A DNA stretch of 63,068 nt, taken from contig MFXH01000013.1 of assembly GCA_001788795.1 (NCBI GenBank), positions 1-63,068 of the forward strand. Reading direction: 5' to 3'. Below are positions 1-8,729 of this stretch, piece by piece. Position 1 is the first letter of the stretch. Each line of letters opens with the position of its first letter. Made by a program: the position numbers and the translations under genes. Below the pieces are notes generated by a model, which ran no database searches, was not told where the DNA came from, and saw nothing but the letters and a program-made list of their open reading frames with translations. The stretch comes from Candidatus Peregrinibacteria bacterium RIFOXYA2_FULL_41_18. Lineage in GTDB: Bacteria; Patescibacteriota; Gracilibacteria; UBA1369; UBA12470.

Positions 1-605
1 CCGAGCTCAAGAAGGTGGTAGAGGAAAAAGGAATTAATTGCGTAAAACCTGTCGTGGCAATTGCAACAGTTGAGACCGCAAGCTTTTGGGCTGAGAAAGC
101 GACTGAAATGAGCCAGCATGATCTTGAAATTTACGCGAAAGAATATAAGTCTGATTTTCTCCGCGGGGAGAAAACCGAACAGATAGAAATGTCTCTCGAC
201 CCCACAGTCGCCGACCAACTCAGAAAGATGAAAGGTAACCGCGACTGGAATGCATTCATGAAAGAGCTACTCGATAACCAACAGAAGCCCGAACCTGCTC
301 AAACCAAACAAGTCCCGACTCGCATAAAAAATATAGTACGAGCAAGAACGAACGGAATTTGCTCCTATCCTAATTGCCACAAACCGGCCGAAGAACTTCA
401 TCACGCCAACCGACAAGCACTCAACCCGACACATAACCCGAAACATATACACGCGCTCTGCAAATTACATCATCATCTAGCCCATCACAGTCTGATCCAG
501 AATGAACATAAGCAACCGCACGAATGGCGACTGCTCGAGCACCCCGACAAAACCAATCCGAAATACGCAATCGACAGACTCGTGCAGAAATACCGTTCGC
601 CATAG
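1..605 (+). CDS. HNH endonuclease family protein, copy 1 (5' end outside window)
   Basis: This is the C-terminal about 200 residues of an HNH nuclease-like protein. The reading frame is open back to base 3 and reads ELKKVVEEKG, which matches an internal part of the full-length paralogue at 29621-30439, so the GTG at 15 is not the real start. The C-terminus carries a zinc-finger-like HNH motif: CSYPNC, then EELHH, then HALC followed by a HHHLAHH cluster. The upstream helical part resembles the DUF222/13E12-like region often joined to HNH domains. The two copies are about 91% identical at protein level by eye. Nuclease activity is inferred from the fold; the biological role is unknown. Confidence 0.75.
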   Translation, partial: ELKKVVEEKGINCVKPVVAIATVETASFWAEKATEMSQHDLEIYAKEYKSDFLRGEKTEQIEMSLDPTVADQLRKMKGNRDWNAFMKELLDNQQKPEPAQTKQVPTRIKNIVRARTNGICSYPNCHKPAEELHHANRQALNPTHNPKHIHALCKLHHHLAHHSLIQNEHKQPHEWRLLEHPDKTNPKYAIDRLVQKYRSP

Positions 606-622
606 GAGCGCCACTTGAATAT

Positions 623-663
623 TTGACTTACCACTCTTAGCACTCTACAATTCCGAGTGCCAG
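623..663 (+). promoter_or_regulatory. clpC promoter with overlapping CIRCE (HrcA) operator
   Basis: TTGACT (623-628) and TACAAT (646-651) are 17 bp apart, a good sigma-70 promoter. An inverted repeat TTAGCACTC-N9-GAGTGCCAG (637-663) covers the -10. Its left arm matches the CIRCE consensus exactly and the right arm differs at two bases. CIRCE is bound by the heat-shock repressor HrcA, so clpC is probably under HrcA control. HrcA itself is not in the window. Confidence 0.8.
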
Positions 664-734
664 TATTCGCGTGAATTACAAAACTTTTCTACCTATCACG
701 CAAAGACATTTGAGTGCTCGACAGCTCGAAAACT

Positions 735-742
735 GGTATAAT
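735..742 (+). promoter_or_regulatory. second clpC promoter, extended -10
   Basis: TGGTATAAT is an extended -10 element (TATAAT at 737-742), 31 bp before the clpC ATG. No -35 at ideal spacing is visible (TTGAGT at 710-715 is 21 bp away). The same GGTATAAT core precedes the genes at 21212, 23374 and 34075. Confidence 0.55.
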
Positions 743-773
743 TTACAAGATTTAATTACAAATAAATAAAAAT

Positions 774-3368
774 ATGACTGACCAAAACAAATTCGAGAAA
801 TTCACGAAGGAAGCCAAGCAAGCGCTCATAGTTGCGCAAGAGGTCGCTCGCGATATGAAAAGCGATTATACGGGTACCGAACATGTACTTATAGGTATTT
901 TGAGCCAAACCAATTCTCTCGGCGCCGCAGTTCTTATGAATTTCGGTGTATCTCTTGAGAATGTGAACTTGGTATTGAAAACCGTAGGAAGAACCAAAAC
1001 CTCTGCAAAAGGTTTAGCCGGGCAGGCCGGAGGAGCCGCTCTAAGCGGTTTTGCAAAAAAAATTATAGAAGATTCTGTTAAATATGCTCATGAGTTCGGA
1101 CATATGTTCATTGGCACCGAACACCTTCTCTACTCTCTTGTTTCCCAGGATAATACTGCCGCAACTGTCATACTTGAGAATATGAAGATTAATCCCGAGG
1201 ATATCAAGAACGAGCTTATGCATGCTTTTGAAACAATTAAAGGAGGTAGCGGCGCAATGGGTGCGATGGGTCAGGCAATGGGAGCCAATCCTCTCGAAAT
1301 GATCTTAGGTGGATTGCAAAACGTAATGGCCGGTCAGCAAAAAGAGGCTCCTTACAAGAAAAAGAAAGGCGCAAGCAAAACTCCGGCATTGGACTATTTC
1401 TGTACTGACTTGGTACAGCAATATAGAGAGAAGAAACTCGATCCGATTATCGGACGCGATATGGAAATCGAAAGGGCCATAAGTATTTTACAAAGAAAGA
1501 CAAAAAACAATCCTGTTATTATCGGTGAACCCGGTGTCGGTAAGACTGCAGTCGTGGAAGGTCTTGCTCAAGCCATTGTTCAAGAAAATGTTCCGCAAAA
1601 CATGCTCGATAAGAAAATCCTATCATTGAATATGGCTTCTGTCGTAGCAGGAACTAAATACAGAGGTGAGTTCGAAGAAAGACTTAAACAAATAATCGAT
1701 GAAGCGCAGTCTGTCGATAATATTATATTGTTCGTTGATGAACTCCATACAGTTATCGGCGCAGGCGCTGCCGAAGGAAGTCTTGATGCTGCAAATATTC
1801 TTAAACCTGCGCTTTCAAAGGGCAAATTGCAATTGATCGGCGCTACGACAATAAGCGAGTATCGAAAAAATGTCGAAAAAGATCCGGCTCTCGAACGAAG
1901 ATTCCAACCTATTAACGTTGAGGAACCAAGCGAAGAAGAGTGTTTGGCAATTCTGAAAGGCATCAGGCCTTCATTCGAAGAACATCATAATCTTGTAATT
2001 ACCGATGAAGCATTGCATTCAGCTGTAAGTCTTTCAAAAAGGTACATTACAAACAGATTCTTACCTGATAAGGCTATTGACTTGATAGACGAGGCGGCTT
2101 CCCTTAAGGGCATGAAGGCGAAGTCAGACAGTTCGGAATTGAAGGATTTGCAAAAAGCTCTCGATAAAATAATCAAGGAAAAAGAAGAGTGCGTTTCTCG
2201 CCAAGATTACGAGAAGGCTGCCGAATTGCGCGCCGGTGAAATAGAAGTGATCAAAAAAATGGAAATTGCCAGACAGGTGAAAGTGCCCAAATCTCTTCGT
2301 GGAGAAATTGCCGCCGATGAAATCGCAAATGTTATCGCAAGAATGACAGGTATACCTGCAAATAAACTTCTCAAAACCGATTCCGAAAGACTGATGAAGC
2401 TTGAAAATTATTTACACAAAAGAATCATAGGACAAGAAGAGGCGGTAAAGGCGGTTTCCATCGCCATAAGGAGGTCTCGAACCGGTATCGCAAGCCCAAA
2501 AAGACCTATCGGTTCATTTATATTCTTAGGTCCTACGGGAGTCGGTAAGACGGAGCTTGTTAAGGCTCTCGCGAGCGAAGTCTATAATGATGAAAACGCT
2601 CTCATCAAGATAGATATGAGCGAGTTCATGGAACGCCACAATACTTCCCGACTTGTCGGCGCAACTGCCGGCTATGTTGGATACGAAGAAGGCGGTCAAT
2701 TGACCGAGGCTGTCAGAACCAAGCCTTACAGCGTTATTCTTTTTGATGAAATCGAGAAGGCGCATCCGGATGTATTCAATTTGCTTCTTCAGATACTTGA
2801 AGACGGTGTTTTGACCGATAGCAAAGGCCGAAAGGTTAATTTTAGGAATACTATCGTGGTCATGACTTCAAATATCGGTGCGGCCAAACTGACTGAAAGC
2901 GCGGGTCCGATCGGCTTCAGTCTTGGTTCCGATGAATTGAAAATGGCGGCTGAAGCTTTTAAAGAAAAAAAAGAACAGGTTCTCGAGGAGCTCAAAACTC
3001 ATTTCAGGCCCGAATTCCTGAATCGCGTGGACAAGGTGATCGTATTCGATCCTCTTACTCATGCGAACATAAAGGATATTGTTAAGCTACAGGTTGCCGA
3101 GCTTCAGAACAGATTAAACGAGCGCAATCTTAAGATCGATCTCACTCCCGGTGGACTCGATAATCTGGCCAAGTTGAGTTACGACCCTGCTTACGGTGCA
3201 CGTCCTGTCAGAAGAAAAATTCAAGACCTTATCGAAGACTCGCTGTCTCAAGGAATTCTCGAAGGAAAATTCAAGGATGGCGCAACCGTTAAGGTCATTA
3301 AAGATGGGAAGAGTGTGAAGCTGGGGAGTGGAGCAAGGAGCAAGACACAGACAGCAGATAAAAGATAA
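774..3368 (+). CDS. clpC: ATP-dependent Clp protease ATP-binding subunit ClpC
   Basis: Hsp100 AAA+ unfoldase that feeds substrates to ClpP in the cytoplasm and serves in heat-shock proteostasis. The 864-aa product has the double Clp_N domain (about 1-145), AAA1 with Walker A GEPGVGKT (about 253-260), a UVR-like coiled segment (about 458-490) typical of ClpC rather than ClpB, AAA2 with Walker A GPTGVGKT (about 586), and the C-terminal D2-small domain. There is no Shine-Dalgarno; the A-rich leader abuts the ATG. The last dozen codons ([13 protein letters not shown]) lie inside a low-complexity repeat (3331-3401) and look like a recent tail extension. clpP is not in the window. Confidence 0.95.
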   Translation: MTDQNKFEKFTKEAKQALIVAQEVARDMKSDYTGTEHVLIGILSQTNSLGAAVLMNFGVSLENVNLVLKTVGRTKTSAKGLAGQAGGAALSGFAKKIIEDSVKYAHEFGHMFIGTEHLLYSLVSQDNTAATVILENMKINPEDIKNELMHAFETIKGGSGAMGAMGQAMGANPLEMILGGLQNVMAGQQKEAPYKKKKGASKTPALDYFCTDLVQQYREKKLDPIIGRDMEIERAISILQRKTKNNPVIIGEPGVGKTAVVEGLAQAIVQENVPQNMLDKKILSLNMASVVAGTKYRGEFEERLKQIIDEAQSVDNIILFVDELHTVIGAGAAEGSLDAANILKPALSKGKLQLIGATTISEYRKNVEKDPALERRFQPINVEEPSEEECLAILKGIRPSFEEHHNLVITDEALHSAVSLSKRYITNRFLPDKAIDLIDEAASLKGMKAKSDSSELKDLQKALDKIIKEKEECVSRQDYEKAAELRAGEIEVIKKMEIARQVKVPKSLRGEIAADEIANVIARMTGIPANKLLKTDSERLMKLENYLHKRIIGQEEAVKAVSIAIRRSRTGIASPKRPIGSFIFLGPTGVGKTELVKALASEVYNDENALIKIDMSEFMERHNTSRLVGATAGYVGYEEGGQLTEAVRTKPYSVILFDEIEKAHPDVFNLLLQILEDGVLTDSKGRKVNFRNTIVVMTSNIGAAKLTESAGPIGFSLGSDELKMAAEAFKEKKEQVLEELKTHFRPEFLNRVDKVIVFDPLTHANIKDIVKLQVAELQNRLNERNLKIDLTPGGLDNLAKLSYDPAYGARPVRRKIQDLIEDSLSQGILEGKFKDGATVKVIKDGKSVKLGSGARSKTQTADKR

Positions 3369-3401
3369 AAGACCTACGACCTACGACTTATGTCTTATGT
3401 C
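3331..3401 (+). repeat. low-complexity word repeat at the clpC 3' end
   Basis: Short units are iterated: GAGCAAGGAGCAAGACACAG, then AGATAAAAGATAAAAGA, then CTACGACCTACGACTT and ATGTCTTATGTCT. The 17-mer CAAGACACAGACAGCAG (3341-3357) recurs exactly at 7746-7762. The clpC stop codon lies within the repeat. Confidence 0.7.
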
Positions 3402-3409
3402 TAATTAAT

Positions 3410-3438
3410 TTGACTCCTGAGCTATATCCTATTATACT
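3410..3438 (+). promoter_or_regulatory. promoter of the S1 gene
   Basis: TTGACT (3410-3415), a 17-bp spacer and TATACT (3433-3438) form a clear sigma-70-type promoter. It predicts a leader of roughly 85-90 nt before the S1 start. Confidence 0.65.
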
Positions 3439-3470
3439 TCATCCGCTTTTTTAACTTATGACATTAATTT

Positions 3471-3523
3471 CGCGATAGAGCATAGGTTATAGAAGCTTTT
3501 AAACCTTAATTCTCTATTGCGCG
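3471..3523 (+). promoter_or_regulatory. leader stem-loop immediately before the S1 start codon
   Basis: CGCGATAGAG (3471-3480) is complementary to CTCTATTGCGCG (3512-3523), with a two-base bulge, enclosing about 31 nt. The 3' arm ends only a few bases before the ATG codons at 3527 and 3533. A structured leader is known for rpsA autoregulation in Escherichia coli; that it acts similarly here is inference. Confidence 0.45.
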
Positions 3524-3526
3524 CAG

Positions 3527-4663
3527 ATGCTTATGGCAAATGATCCTATTATTTCAATGGAGGAGTTGCTCGAAGACTCCCCTCAGATGATCTTCCCTAT
3601 TCCGGGTAAGCTTATCGACGGCACGGTAATCAGCCTTTCAAAAAGCCGAATTCTTATCGATATCGGCGGAGTTATCACCGGTCTTATTACAGGTAAAGAG
3701 GTGAAAGACAGTCTTGATACAATCAAGAATTTAAAGGTTGGCGATACTATTTCCGCTTCCGTATTGGAAGTCGAAAACGAAGAAGGTTATGCTGTTCTTT
3801 CTCTTAGAAGAGCTAGCCAAGAAAAGAGCTGGCAGAGATTTGCAGATGCTTATGAGAATAATAATATTATCGAAGTTAGACCAAACGAAGCAAATAAAGG
3901 TGGTCTTCTTCTTGAAATCGATGGAATCAAGGGTTTCATCCCTGTTTCTCAACTTGCGCCTCTCCATTATCCTCGTGTTAACGGAGCTGACAGTGGCATG
4001 ATTTTACAGAAATTAAATAAATTAATCGGTCAATTATTCGACTGTAAAGTTATCGGTCTTGATAAGGACAATGGCAAATTGATCTTGTCTGAAAAGGCGG
4101 CTCAATCAGCTCAAAGGGATACCGCTATGAAGAAATTGAAGGTTGGACAAAAGGTTAAAGGCAGAATCAGCGGTGTTGTTAAGTTCGGTATATTCGTTGC
4201 ATTCGATGGTCTTGAAGGACTTGTCCATATCTCCGAAATCGCTTGGGGACATGTCAGCGATCCTTCGGATTACGGCAGAGTCGGTGATGAAGTTGAAGTT
4301 CTTGTTATCGGTGTAGATAATGACAAGATTTCTCTAAGTATGAAGAGACTTACTCCTGATCCATGGATTGATGCTGCTCAGAAATTCAAGGTAGGCAAAG
4401 TTGTTGAAGGTGAAATCACTCGCGTTGCTCAATTCGGCGCATTCATCAAATTAAATGATGAAATCAACGGTCTTATCCACGTTTCCGAGATGCCAAGCGA
4501 GGGTGAACTCTCCCCTGCCAATTTATCTGCAGGACAGAAGGTTAAGGCAAGAATTATAGATGTAAATCTTGATGAGCACAGAATCGGTTTGACTCTCAAT
4601 TTGGACAAGAAAGAGCCTGCGAAGGAAGAGAAGAAGGAAGAAGAAGAAGAAGTGACTAAGTAA
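3527..4663 (+). CDS. rpsA: 30S ribosomal protein S1 / S1 RNA-binding domain protein
   Basis: RNA-binding protein that helps mRNA dock on the 30S subunit. It has four S1 (OB-fold) repeats, starting near residues 24, 100, 205 and 290; the last two show the typical G-x-V-x-F-G-x-F/A-V core (VKFGIFVAF, AQFGAFIKL) followed by GLVHISE/GLIHVSE. At 378 aa it is shorter than the six-domain proteobacterial S1 and like the four-domain form of many Gram-positive and CPR genomes. The second ATG at 3533 is an equally good start. The C-terminal tail is Lys/Glu-rich. S1 may matter more than usual here because starts in this window lack Shine-Dalgarno sequences. Confidence 0.85.
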   Translation: MLMANDPIISMEELLEDSPQMIFPIPGKLIDGTVISLSKSRILIDIGGVITGLITGKEVKDSLDTIKNLKVGDTISASVLEVENEEGYAVLSLRRASQEKSWQRFADAYENNNIIEVRPNEANKGGLLLEIDGIKGFIPVSQLAPLHYPRVNGADSGMILQKLNKLIGQLFDCKVIGLDKDNGKLILSEKAAQSAQRDTAMKKLKVGQKVKGRISGVVKFGIFVAFDGLEGLVHISEIAWGHVSDPSDYGRVGDEVEVLVIGVDNDKISLSMKRLTPDPWIDAAQKFKVGKVVEGEITRVAQFGAFIKLNDEINGLIHVSEMPSEGELSPANLSAGQKVKARIIDVNLDEHRIGLTLNLDKKEPAKEEKKEEEEEVTK

Positions 4664-4675
4664 AAACAGAGTCTT

Positions 4676-4709
4676 AGAGCCCTGGGAGAAATCTTGGGGT
4701 TCTTTTTTA
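4676..4709 (+). terminator. terminator after the S1 gene
   Basis: AGAGCCC (4676-4682) pairs with GGGGTTCT (4696-4703) around a short loop, followed by a run of six T (4703-4708). It lies 13 bp after the S1 stop and at the 3' end of the convergent helicase gene. Confidence 0.7.
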
Positions 4710-7706
4710 TTGAGACCTTGTCCTCCAGCAAACATTATAGAACTCGCATTTTGAACAAATTTTCCCTTTAACAATTTTGTCGAACTTCAAATCTTGCATT
4801 GCTTGATATGCGGTTTTTATCTCTTGTTTGAGTCCATCTATATCCGCTTGCATTATCGATGTTTGGAATTTCCTATTCGGCTCGCCTACAAAATCCAATT
4901 CGCAAGAAACAACTTTCCACTTAAACCATCTATCCAGTTCCGCGAGCAGTTTGTAAAAAACCAACTGCCTGTAGTTGTCAGATGTCGCATCTTCCGTTAA
5001 ACCTCTTATTTGGTTCTCGGTCTTGGCCGCGCCTGTTTTATAATCCACGACATTAACTGTACTCAATTTTTCATCTATCATATCTATCCTATCGGCCTTG
5101 CCGGTCAAAGGGATCCCGTCGAAGATAATCTTGTGTGATATGAAGTTATATTCGTTAAATAACGGTATTTTTAAGTTATTCTTATGGTACTGCAAATATT
5201 CAGTAAGCATTTTTTTGCCTTTTTCAAGAGACTCCTCGTAATCACTTGGCTCAAGAACTTCCTTCTTAAGTCCTGCCTCAAAAGCACTAAGCAAGAAGTC
5301 CAAGCTTGGAGCTGTCTTCTCCCGTTTAAACGCCTCGAAAAACTCCTGTAACGCGAAATGCACTGCAGTTCCGAAAGACATATATTTCACCTTAACGCGC
5401 GGTACTTTTAAGATATTCTGATACAAGAATTTTCGCGGACAATTCAGGTAATTATTAAGAGCCGTAACGCTCAATACATAGTCTTTTAACAACTCTTTCA
5501 AATAGCTCTGCAATCCTTCCGAATAAGATTCCGGTGCCGGAGGCGCCAAATAGAGTTTTAACCTTTCGCTCACCTCCTCTTTGTATTTTTGAGTATCGAA
5601 TTTAAGCGATTTATCGGATATTTCCGCCACGAAAACCGACGGCGACTCTTCCCTCATTTTGCCGCTGCCCTTTTCATATTTTTTCGCATATGTAATGTAT
5701 GCCTGTTTTTTCGCACGCGTTAGCGCCACATAAAAAAGCCTGCGCTCATCCTCTTCCTCAAGGCTCTCGTCCAAATCTTGCATCGCAAATATATTTGCCG
5801 GCAGCTTGATGTCGTTACGACCTCCTCTGTATTTTTCCCAAGCGCTTGATATGGATTTAAAAATAAAAACATGATCGAATTCGAGCCCCTTGGCCTTATG
5901 CGCGGTCATCAATTTAACAGAAGAATCTCCCGTACTTATATGGCCTTCCTCCATCTGAATCGAATACTCCTCCATAAGATCGAGAATCTCGAGGAACGAC
6001 TTAAGTCTTAGGTGGTGATCGCCTCTATTGAACTCTTTTATTTGATTGAAAAAAGTCTTGATGCGGTTTAGTTCTCGAACATCTTCCCTCTTAAGCAAAT
6101 ACTCCATAAATCCGGACTCGTTTATAACCTTCTCAAAAAACTCTGCAAATATCAGATTGGAGTTATATCCTGTCCATTGATCGAGAAGCACGCTCAGATT
6201 GCTAATCTTCACTATGTTTTTCAAGTTTGATTCTTTCAACAAGGCAACATCTCTCACGATTTCCGCATAGCGCTTTTTCTTCTTATGAGCGAGGCTTGTA
6301 AGTTTAAAAATATCCTCGCGCTCAATATCCAAAAAATCCAAATTAAGCATTCTGAAAAACTCTATGTCGTCTCTAGGATTATTGATTACCTTCAACAGGC
6401 TGATTATCTTCTGGATCTGAATGTCGTCGAGCAAATTACCGCCACCCGTAATTTCATACTTGATCCCAAGCTTCTCAAAAAACCTTATAAGCTCCGTGAC
6501 ATCGCGATTTCTCCTGTAAAAAACTGCGATCTCCGACAAGTCCGCACCTGATTCGCGCATTTCGAAAATCTTCTTTGCTATAAAATAAGCCTCCTCGTTC
6601 CCATCGTCCAATTCGCATAGCATGACCCCGTTATCTTGTTCGTTCTTTTGCCCTTTTAATATTTTTATAATGTCCGGTATTCGCGTTTCAAGCCTCTGCT
6701 TGTTGTTTACAATAAGCGCCCTTGCCGCATCAAGAATCTTCTGATCGCTCCTATAATTTTCCGTAAGAACTATTTTTTGAGCATTCGGATATTTGCCGGT
6801 AAATTCCAAAATATTTTCGAGAGATGCACCTTGAAACCTGTAAATCGCCTGATCGTCGTCACCAACCGCAAATATATTCGGCGAGTCAAAAAACTCCCCC
6901 AAAAGCGTTACGACCTCGTTCTGCGCACTGTTTGTATCTTGATATTCATCAAGCAAGAAATACTGATATTTCTCCTGATAATAAGCCTTCAAGAAGTCGT
7001 CGTTTTTCAGCTTATCAACTACGAACATAATCATATCTTCGTAGTCATATCTCCCCTTCTCAATCATCTTTTTCTGATAATTCTCGTAAACAAGCGCAAG
7101 TTCTTTTTGTTTTTCAACTCCTTCCATTTTCTTAATGTCTTTCACCCTCGGCTTGCCTGTGCGCGGATTTATTTTCGTCTCGTTTTTAATTTGAATTTCT
7201 TCCGCCGCAATCAGTTCGTTTAATTTTTCCACAGATACGTTTTCACGCTTAAGACTGGATATCGTACCCAGTGCAGGCTTCAAGTATTTATATTTATCGC
7301 CAAAAGGTTTTAATTTTTTTAAATTTAAATCATCTATTATCGACTTCATTATTTGCGCCTTCTCCACATCTGTTGCGGATTCCAACTCTTTTGCGAATGC
7401 GAATTTTTCAGGCCATTTCTTGATGATATCATTACAAAAAGAATGGAACGTGCAAATGTCCACATAATAGGCGGTCTGTCCGATTTGGTCGCGAAGACGA
7501 TCGCGCATCGCAACCACTCCGCTTTCGGTAAATGTAAGCGCGAGAATGTTCTCCGGCCCGATCTGTGTTTGCTTCAGAATTTCCGCAATTCTCTTAGTTA
7601 ATACCTGCGTCTTACCTGTTCCCGGACCTGCAACGACAAGAACCGGACCTTCGATCTCTGTTACCGCCTGATGTTGGGATGGGTTAAGAGTGTGAGCTGT
7701 TTTCAT
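4707..7706 (-). CDS. UvrD/PcrA-family DNA helicase with C-terminal AddB/RecB-type nuclease
   Basis: Superfamily 1A helicase-nuclease for recombinational repair. Residues about 1-640 carry the helicase motifs: Walker A AGPGTGKT (26-33), DEYQDTN, GDDDQAIYRFQG, TENYRS, TAHKAKGLEFDHVF and RRLFYVALTRAKK. The C-terminal about 250 residues form a PD-(D/E)XK nuclease with VVDYKTG and four cysteines placed as in the AddB iron-sulfur nuclease (LNCPRKF, then CSKCEFYNVC). It therefore resembles a single-chain AddAB-like enzyme. The start MKTAHTLNPSQ at 7706 is preferred because the 14 residues upstream are low-complexity and fall outside the family's usual N-terminus. No Shine-Dalgarno is visible. Confidence 0.88.
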   Translation of the reverse strand: MKTAHTLNPSQHQAVTEIEGPVLVVAGPGTGKTQVLTKRIAEILKQTQIGPENILALTFTESGVVAMRDRLRDQIGQTAYYVDICTFHSFCNDIIKKWPEKFAFAKELESATDVEKAQIMKSIIDDLNLKKLKPFGDKYKYLKPALGTISSLKRENVSVEKLNELIAAEEIQIKNETKINPRTGKPRVKDIKKMEGVEKQKELALVYENYQKKMIEKGRYDYEDMIMFVVDKLKNDDFLKAYYQEKYQYFLLDEYQDTNSAQNEVVTLLGEFFDSPNIFAVGDDDQAIYRFQGASLENILEFTGKYPNAQKIVLTENYRSDQKILDAARALIVNNKQRLETRIPDIIKILKGQKNEQDNGVMLCELDDGNEEAYFIAKKIFEMRESGADLSEIAVFYRRNRDVTELIRFFEKLGIKYEITGGGNLLDDIQIQKIISLLKVINNPRDDIEFFRMLNLDFLDIEREDIFKLTSLAHKKKKRYAEIVRDVALLKESNLKNIVKISNLSVLLDQWTGYNSNLIFAEFFEKVINESGFMEYLLKREDVRELNRIKTFFNQIKEFNRGDHHLRLKSFLEILDLMEEYSIQMEEGHISTGDSSVKLMTAHKAKGLEFDHVFIFKSISSAWEKYRGGRNDIKLPANIFAMQDLDESLEEEDERRLFYVALTRAKKQAYITYAKKYEKGSGKMREESPSVFVAEISDKSLKFDTQKYKEEVSERLKLYLAPPAPESYSEGLQSYLKELLKDYVLSVTALNNYLNCPRKFLYQNILKVPRVKVKYMSFGTAVHFALQEFFEAFKREKTAPSLDFLLSAFEAGLKKEVLEPSDYEESLEKGKKMLTEYLQYHKNNLKIPLFNEYNFISHKIIFDGIPLTGKADRIDMIDEKLSTVNVVDYKTGAAKTENQIRGLTEDATSDNYRQLVFYKLLAELDRWFKWKVVSCELDFVGEPNRKFQTSIMQADIDGLKQEIKTAYQAMQDLKFDKIVKGKICSKCEFYNVCWRTRSQ

Positions 7707-7724
7707 GAGCTGATTGTAGGAGAA

Positions 7725-7762
7725 TAGACAGCAGACAGCAAGGCACAAGACACAGACAGCAG
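7725..7762. repeat. GACAGCAG word repeat upstream of the helicase gene
   Basis: TAGACAGCAGACAGCAAGG (7725-7743) is identical to the reverse complement of 57242-57260, at the end of a PKD gene. CAAGACACAGACAGCAG (7746-7762) is identical to 3341-3357 at the clpC end. Confidence 0.75.
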
Positions 7763-7766
7763 GGAA

Positions 7767-7830
7767 AACTTGTAACTTAAAGAATTTCGCTTACGCGAAA
7801 TAACTTATAGAAGAAGACTAGTTACAAGTT
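7767..7830. repeat. REP-like element A inside an inverted repeat
   Basis: A hairpin ATTTCGC-TTAC-GCGAAAT followed by AACTTATAG (7784-7810) is enclosed by a perfect 11-bp inverted repeat, AACTTGTAACT (7767-7777) and AGTTACAAGTT (7820-7830). The inner part matches the first half of the elements at 8292, 18098 and 59609; the second GCGC hairpin is missing. Confidence 0.6.
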
Positions 7831-7842
7831 AAAACAAAAAAA

Positions 7843-8188
7843 CTCCCTAAGCATCAGAAAGTAAGAAAATTCAGTTAACCTCGTGTGTGGGTTTCTGTCG
7901 CCAGAAACGCAAGGAGTCTGGAAACAGGACCCCAAGAAAGTAAGCGAACTTACTTTTTACATTGAAACGTAAAGCAACAATGCAAAGGTTATAGAGAACA
8001 TCGCTCTTAAGAGCCAAATAAGAACCAAGCCCGTCTTAAATGGAGTAAAAACGCAACTTAAAGACTTAAAGGGAAGTCATATAAGTGTAAAACAGTCTGT
8101 ACTTAGGGAGAGAACTGCCGGGAAGAAAGGAGGCGCAAAGCGCAAAAATTGTGGTTTAATCTCCCCTTCTCGGCATATCTCTCCCTAA
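7843..8188 (+). ncRNA. structured RNA, tandem copy 1 (unknown family), with terminator
   Basis: Non-coding region conserved with the copy at 8228-8606. The ends pair: CTCCCTAAG (7843-7851) with CTTAGGGAG (8102-8110). The same 3' strand can instead pair downstream, TTAGGGAGAGA (8103-8113) with TCTCTCCCTAA (8178-8188, 11 bp), as the base of a long hairpin (inner stem TGCCG/CGGCA) followed by the T-rich ATTTGTTTTTGTTT. Internal features shared with copy 2 include a hairpin CCAG/CTGG (7901-7904/7918-7921), GCAAAGGTTATA...GAACATCG (7982-8003), a 32-nt identical block (8029-8060) and hairpin GACTT/AAGTC (8063-8078). I do not recognise it as tmRNA, RNase P, 6S, SRP, T-box or any riboswitch I know. 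Confidence 0.7.
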
Positions 8189-8227
8189 ATTTGTTTTTGT
8201 TTCAAAGATCGGATTTCAATCCCCCAA

Positions 8228-8606
8228 AGGTACAGAGCAGAAAGAAAATTCAATTAACCTCGGTTATGGGTTTCCGCCGCTAGAAACACATATGGAGTTT
8301 CGCTTTCGCGAAACGGCTCATAGTGCTGCGCTCTTGCGAGCGCTGCTAGAAACAGAAGCTCAAGAAAGTAACAACCCTCCGAAGAGAAAAGCTACTATTT
8401 ACTTACAAGTTCCGAAGAACAAATAAGCAAAGGTTATAAAGAACATCGTAATCAAGAGCCAAGTAAGAACCTAAGCCCGTCTTAAATGGAGTAAAAACGC
8501 AACTTATAAGACTTAAAGGGAAGTCTATAAGCAGTCAAATCTGTCTGCACCTAGGAGGGAGTTACCGAGAAAGATGTTTTTTTCGGCATCTCTCTCCCGC
8601 GGTGCA
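8228..8606 (+). ncRNA. structured RNA, tandem copy 2 (unknown family)
   Basis: Second copy of the RNA at 7843, directly upstream of rmuC. The end pairing is kept with different sequence: AGGTACAGA (8228-8236) with TCTGCACCT (8544-8552), 8 of 9 pairs. The alternative pairing is also kept: TGCACC (8546-8551) with GGTGCA (8601-8606), plus GGGAG (8557-8561) with CTCCC (8594-8598). The internal CTAG/CTAG stem (8280-8283/8346-8349) replaces CCAG/CTGG of copy 1 by a compensatory change and now holds a REP-like insertion. The 32-nt core (8475-8506) is identical to copy 1. The poly-T after the last hairpin is weaker than in copy 1. Confidence 0.68.
8292..8345 (+). repeat. REP-like element B inserted in a loop of RNA copy 2
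   Basis: ATGGAGTTTCGC-TTTC-GCGAAAC, then GGCTCATAGTGC, then TGCGCTCTTGCGAGCGCT: two consecutive hairpins. It sits between the two strands of the CTAG stem, where RNA copy 1 has only about 13 nt of loop, so it accounts for most of the length difference between the copies. Confidence 0.65.
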
Positions 8607-8671
8607 ATATTTCAAGGAACTTAGAATTCTCTACATAATACCATTTTTCACAAGTGCAGTCAAGTGCCTTT

Positions 8672-8701
8672 TTTACGCTTTTAATTTGCATAGGCTAAAA
8701 T
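8672..8701 (+). promoter_or_regulatory. probable rmuC promoter
   Basis: TTTACG (8672-8677), an 18-bp spacer and TAAAAT (8696-8701), 28 bp before the rmuC ATG. Confidence 0.4.
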
Positions 8702-8729
8702 TGGCTCACTTAAAATTATAAAAACACAT

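Noticed and set aside
7843..8606. The tandem RNA as an omega RNA/HEARO or tracr-like guide for the nearby HNH proteins
   Set aside because: The HNH proteins lack a RuvC-like or bridge-helix region, are far from the RNA (copy 1 is 7 kb away), and no guide-repeat pattern is seen.
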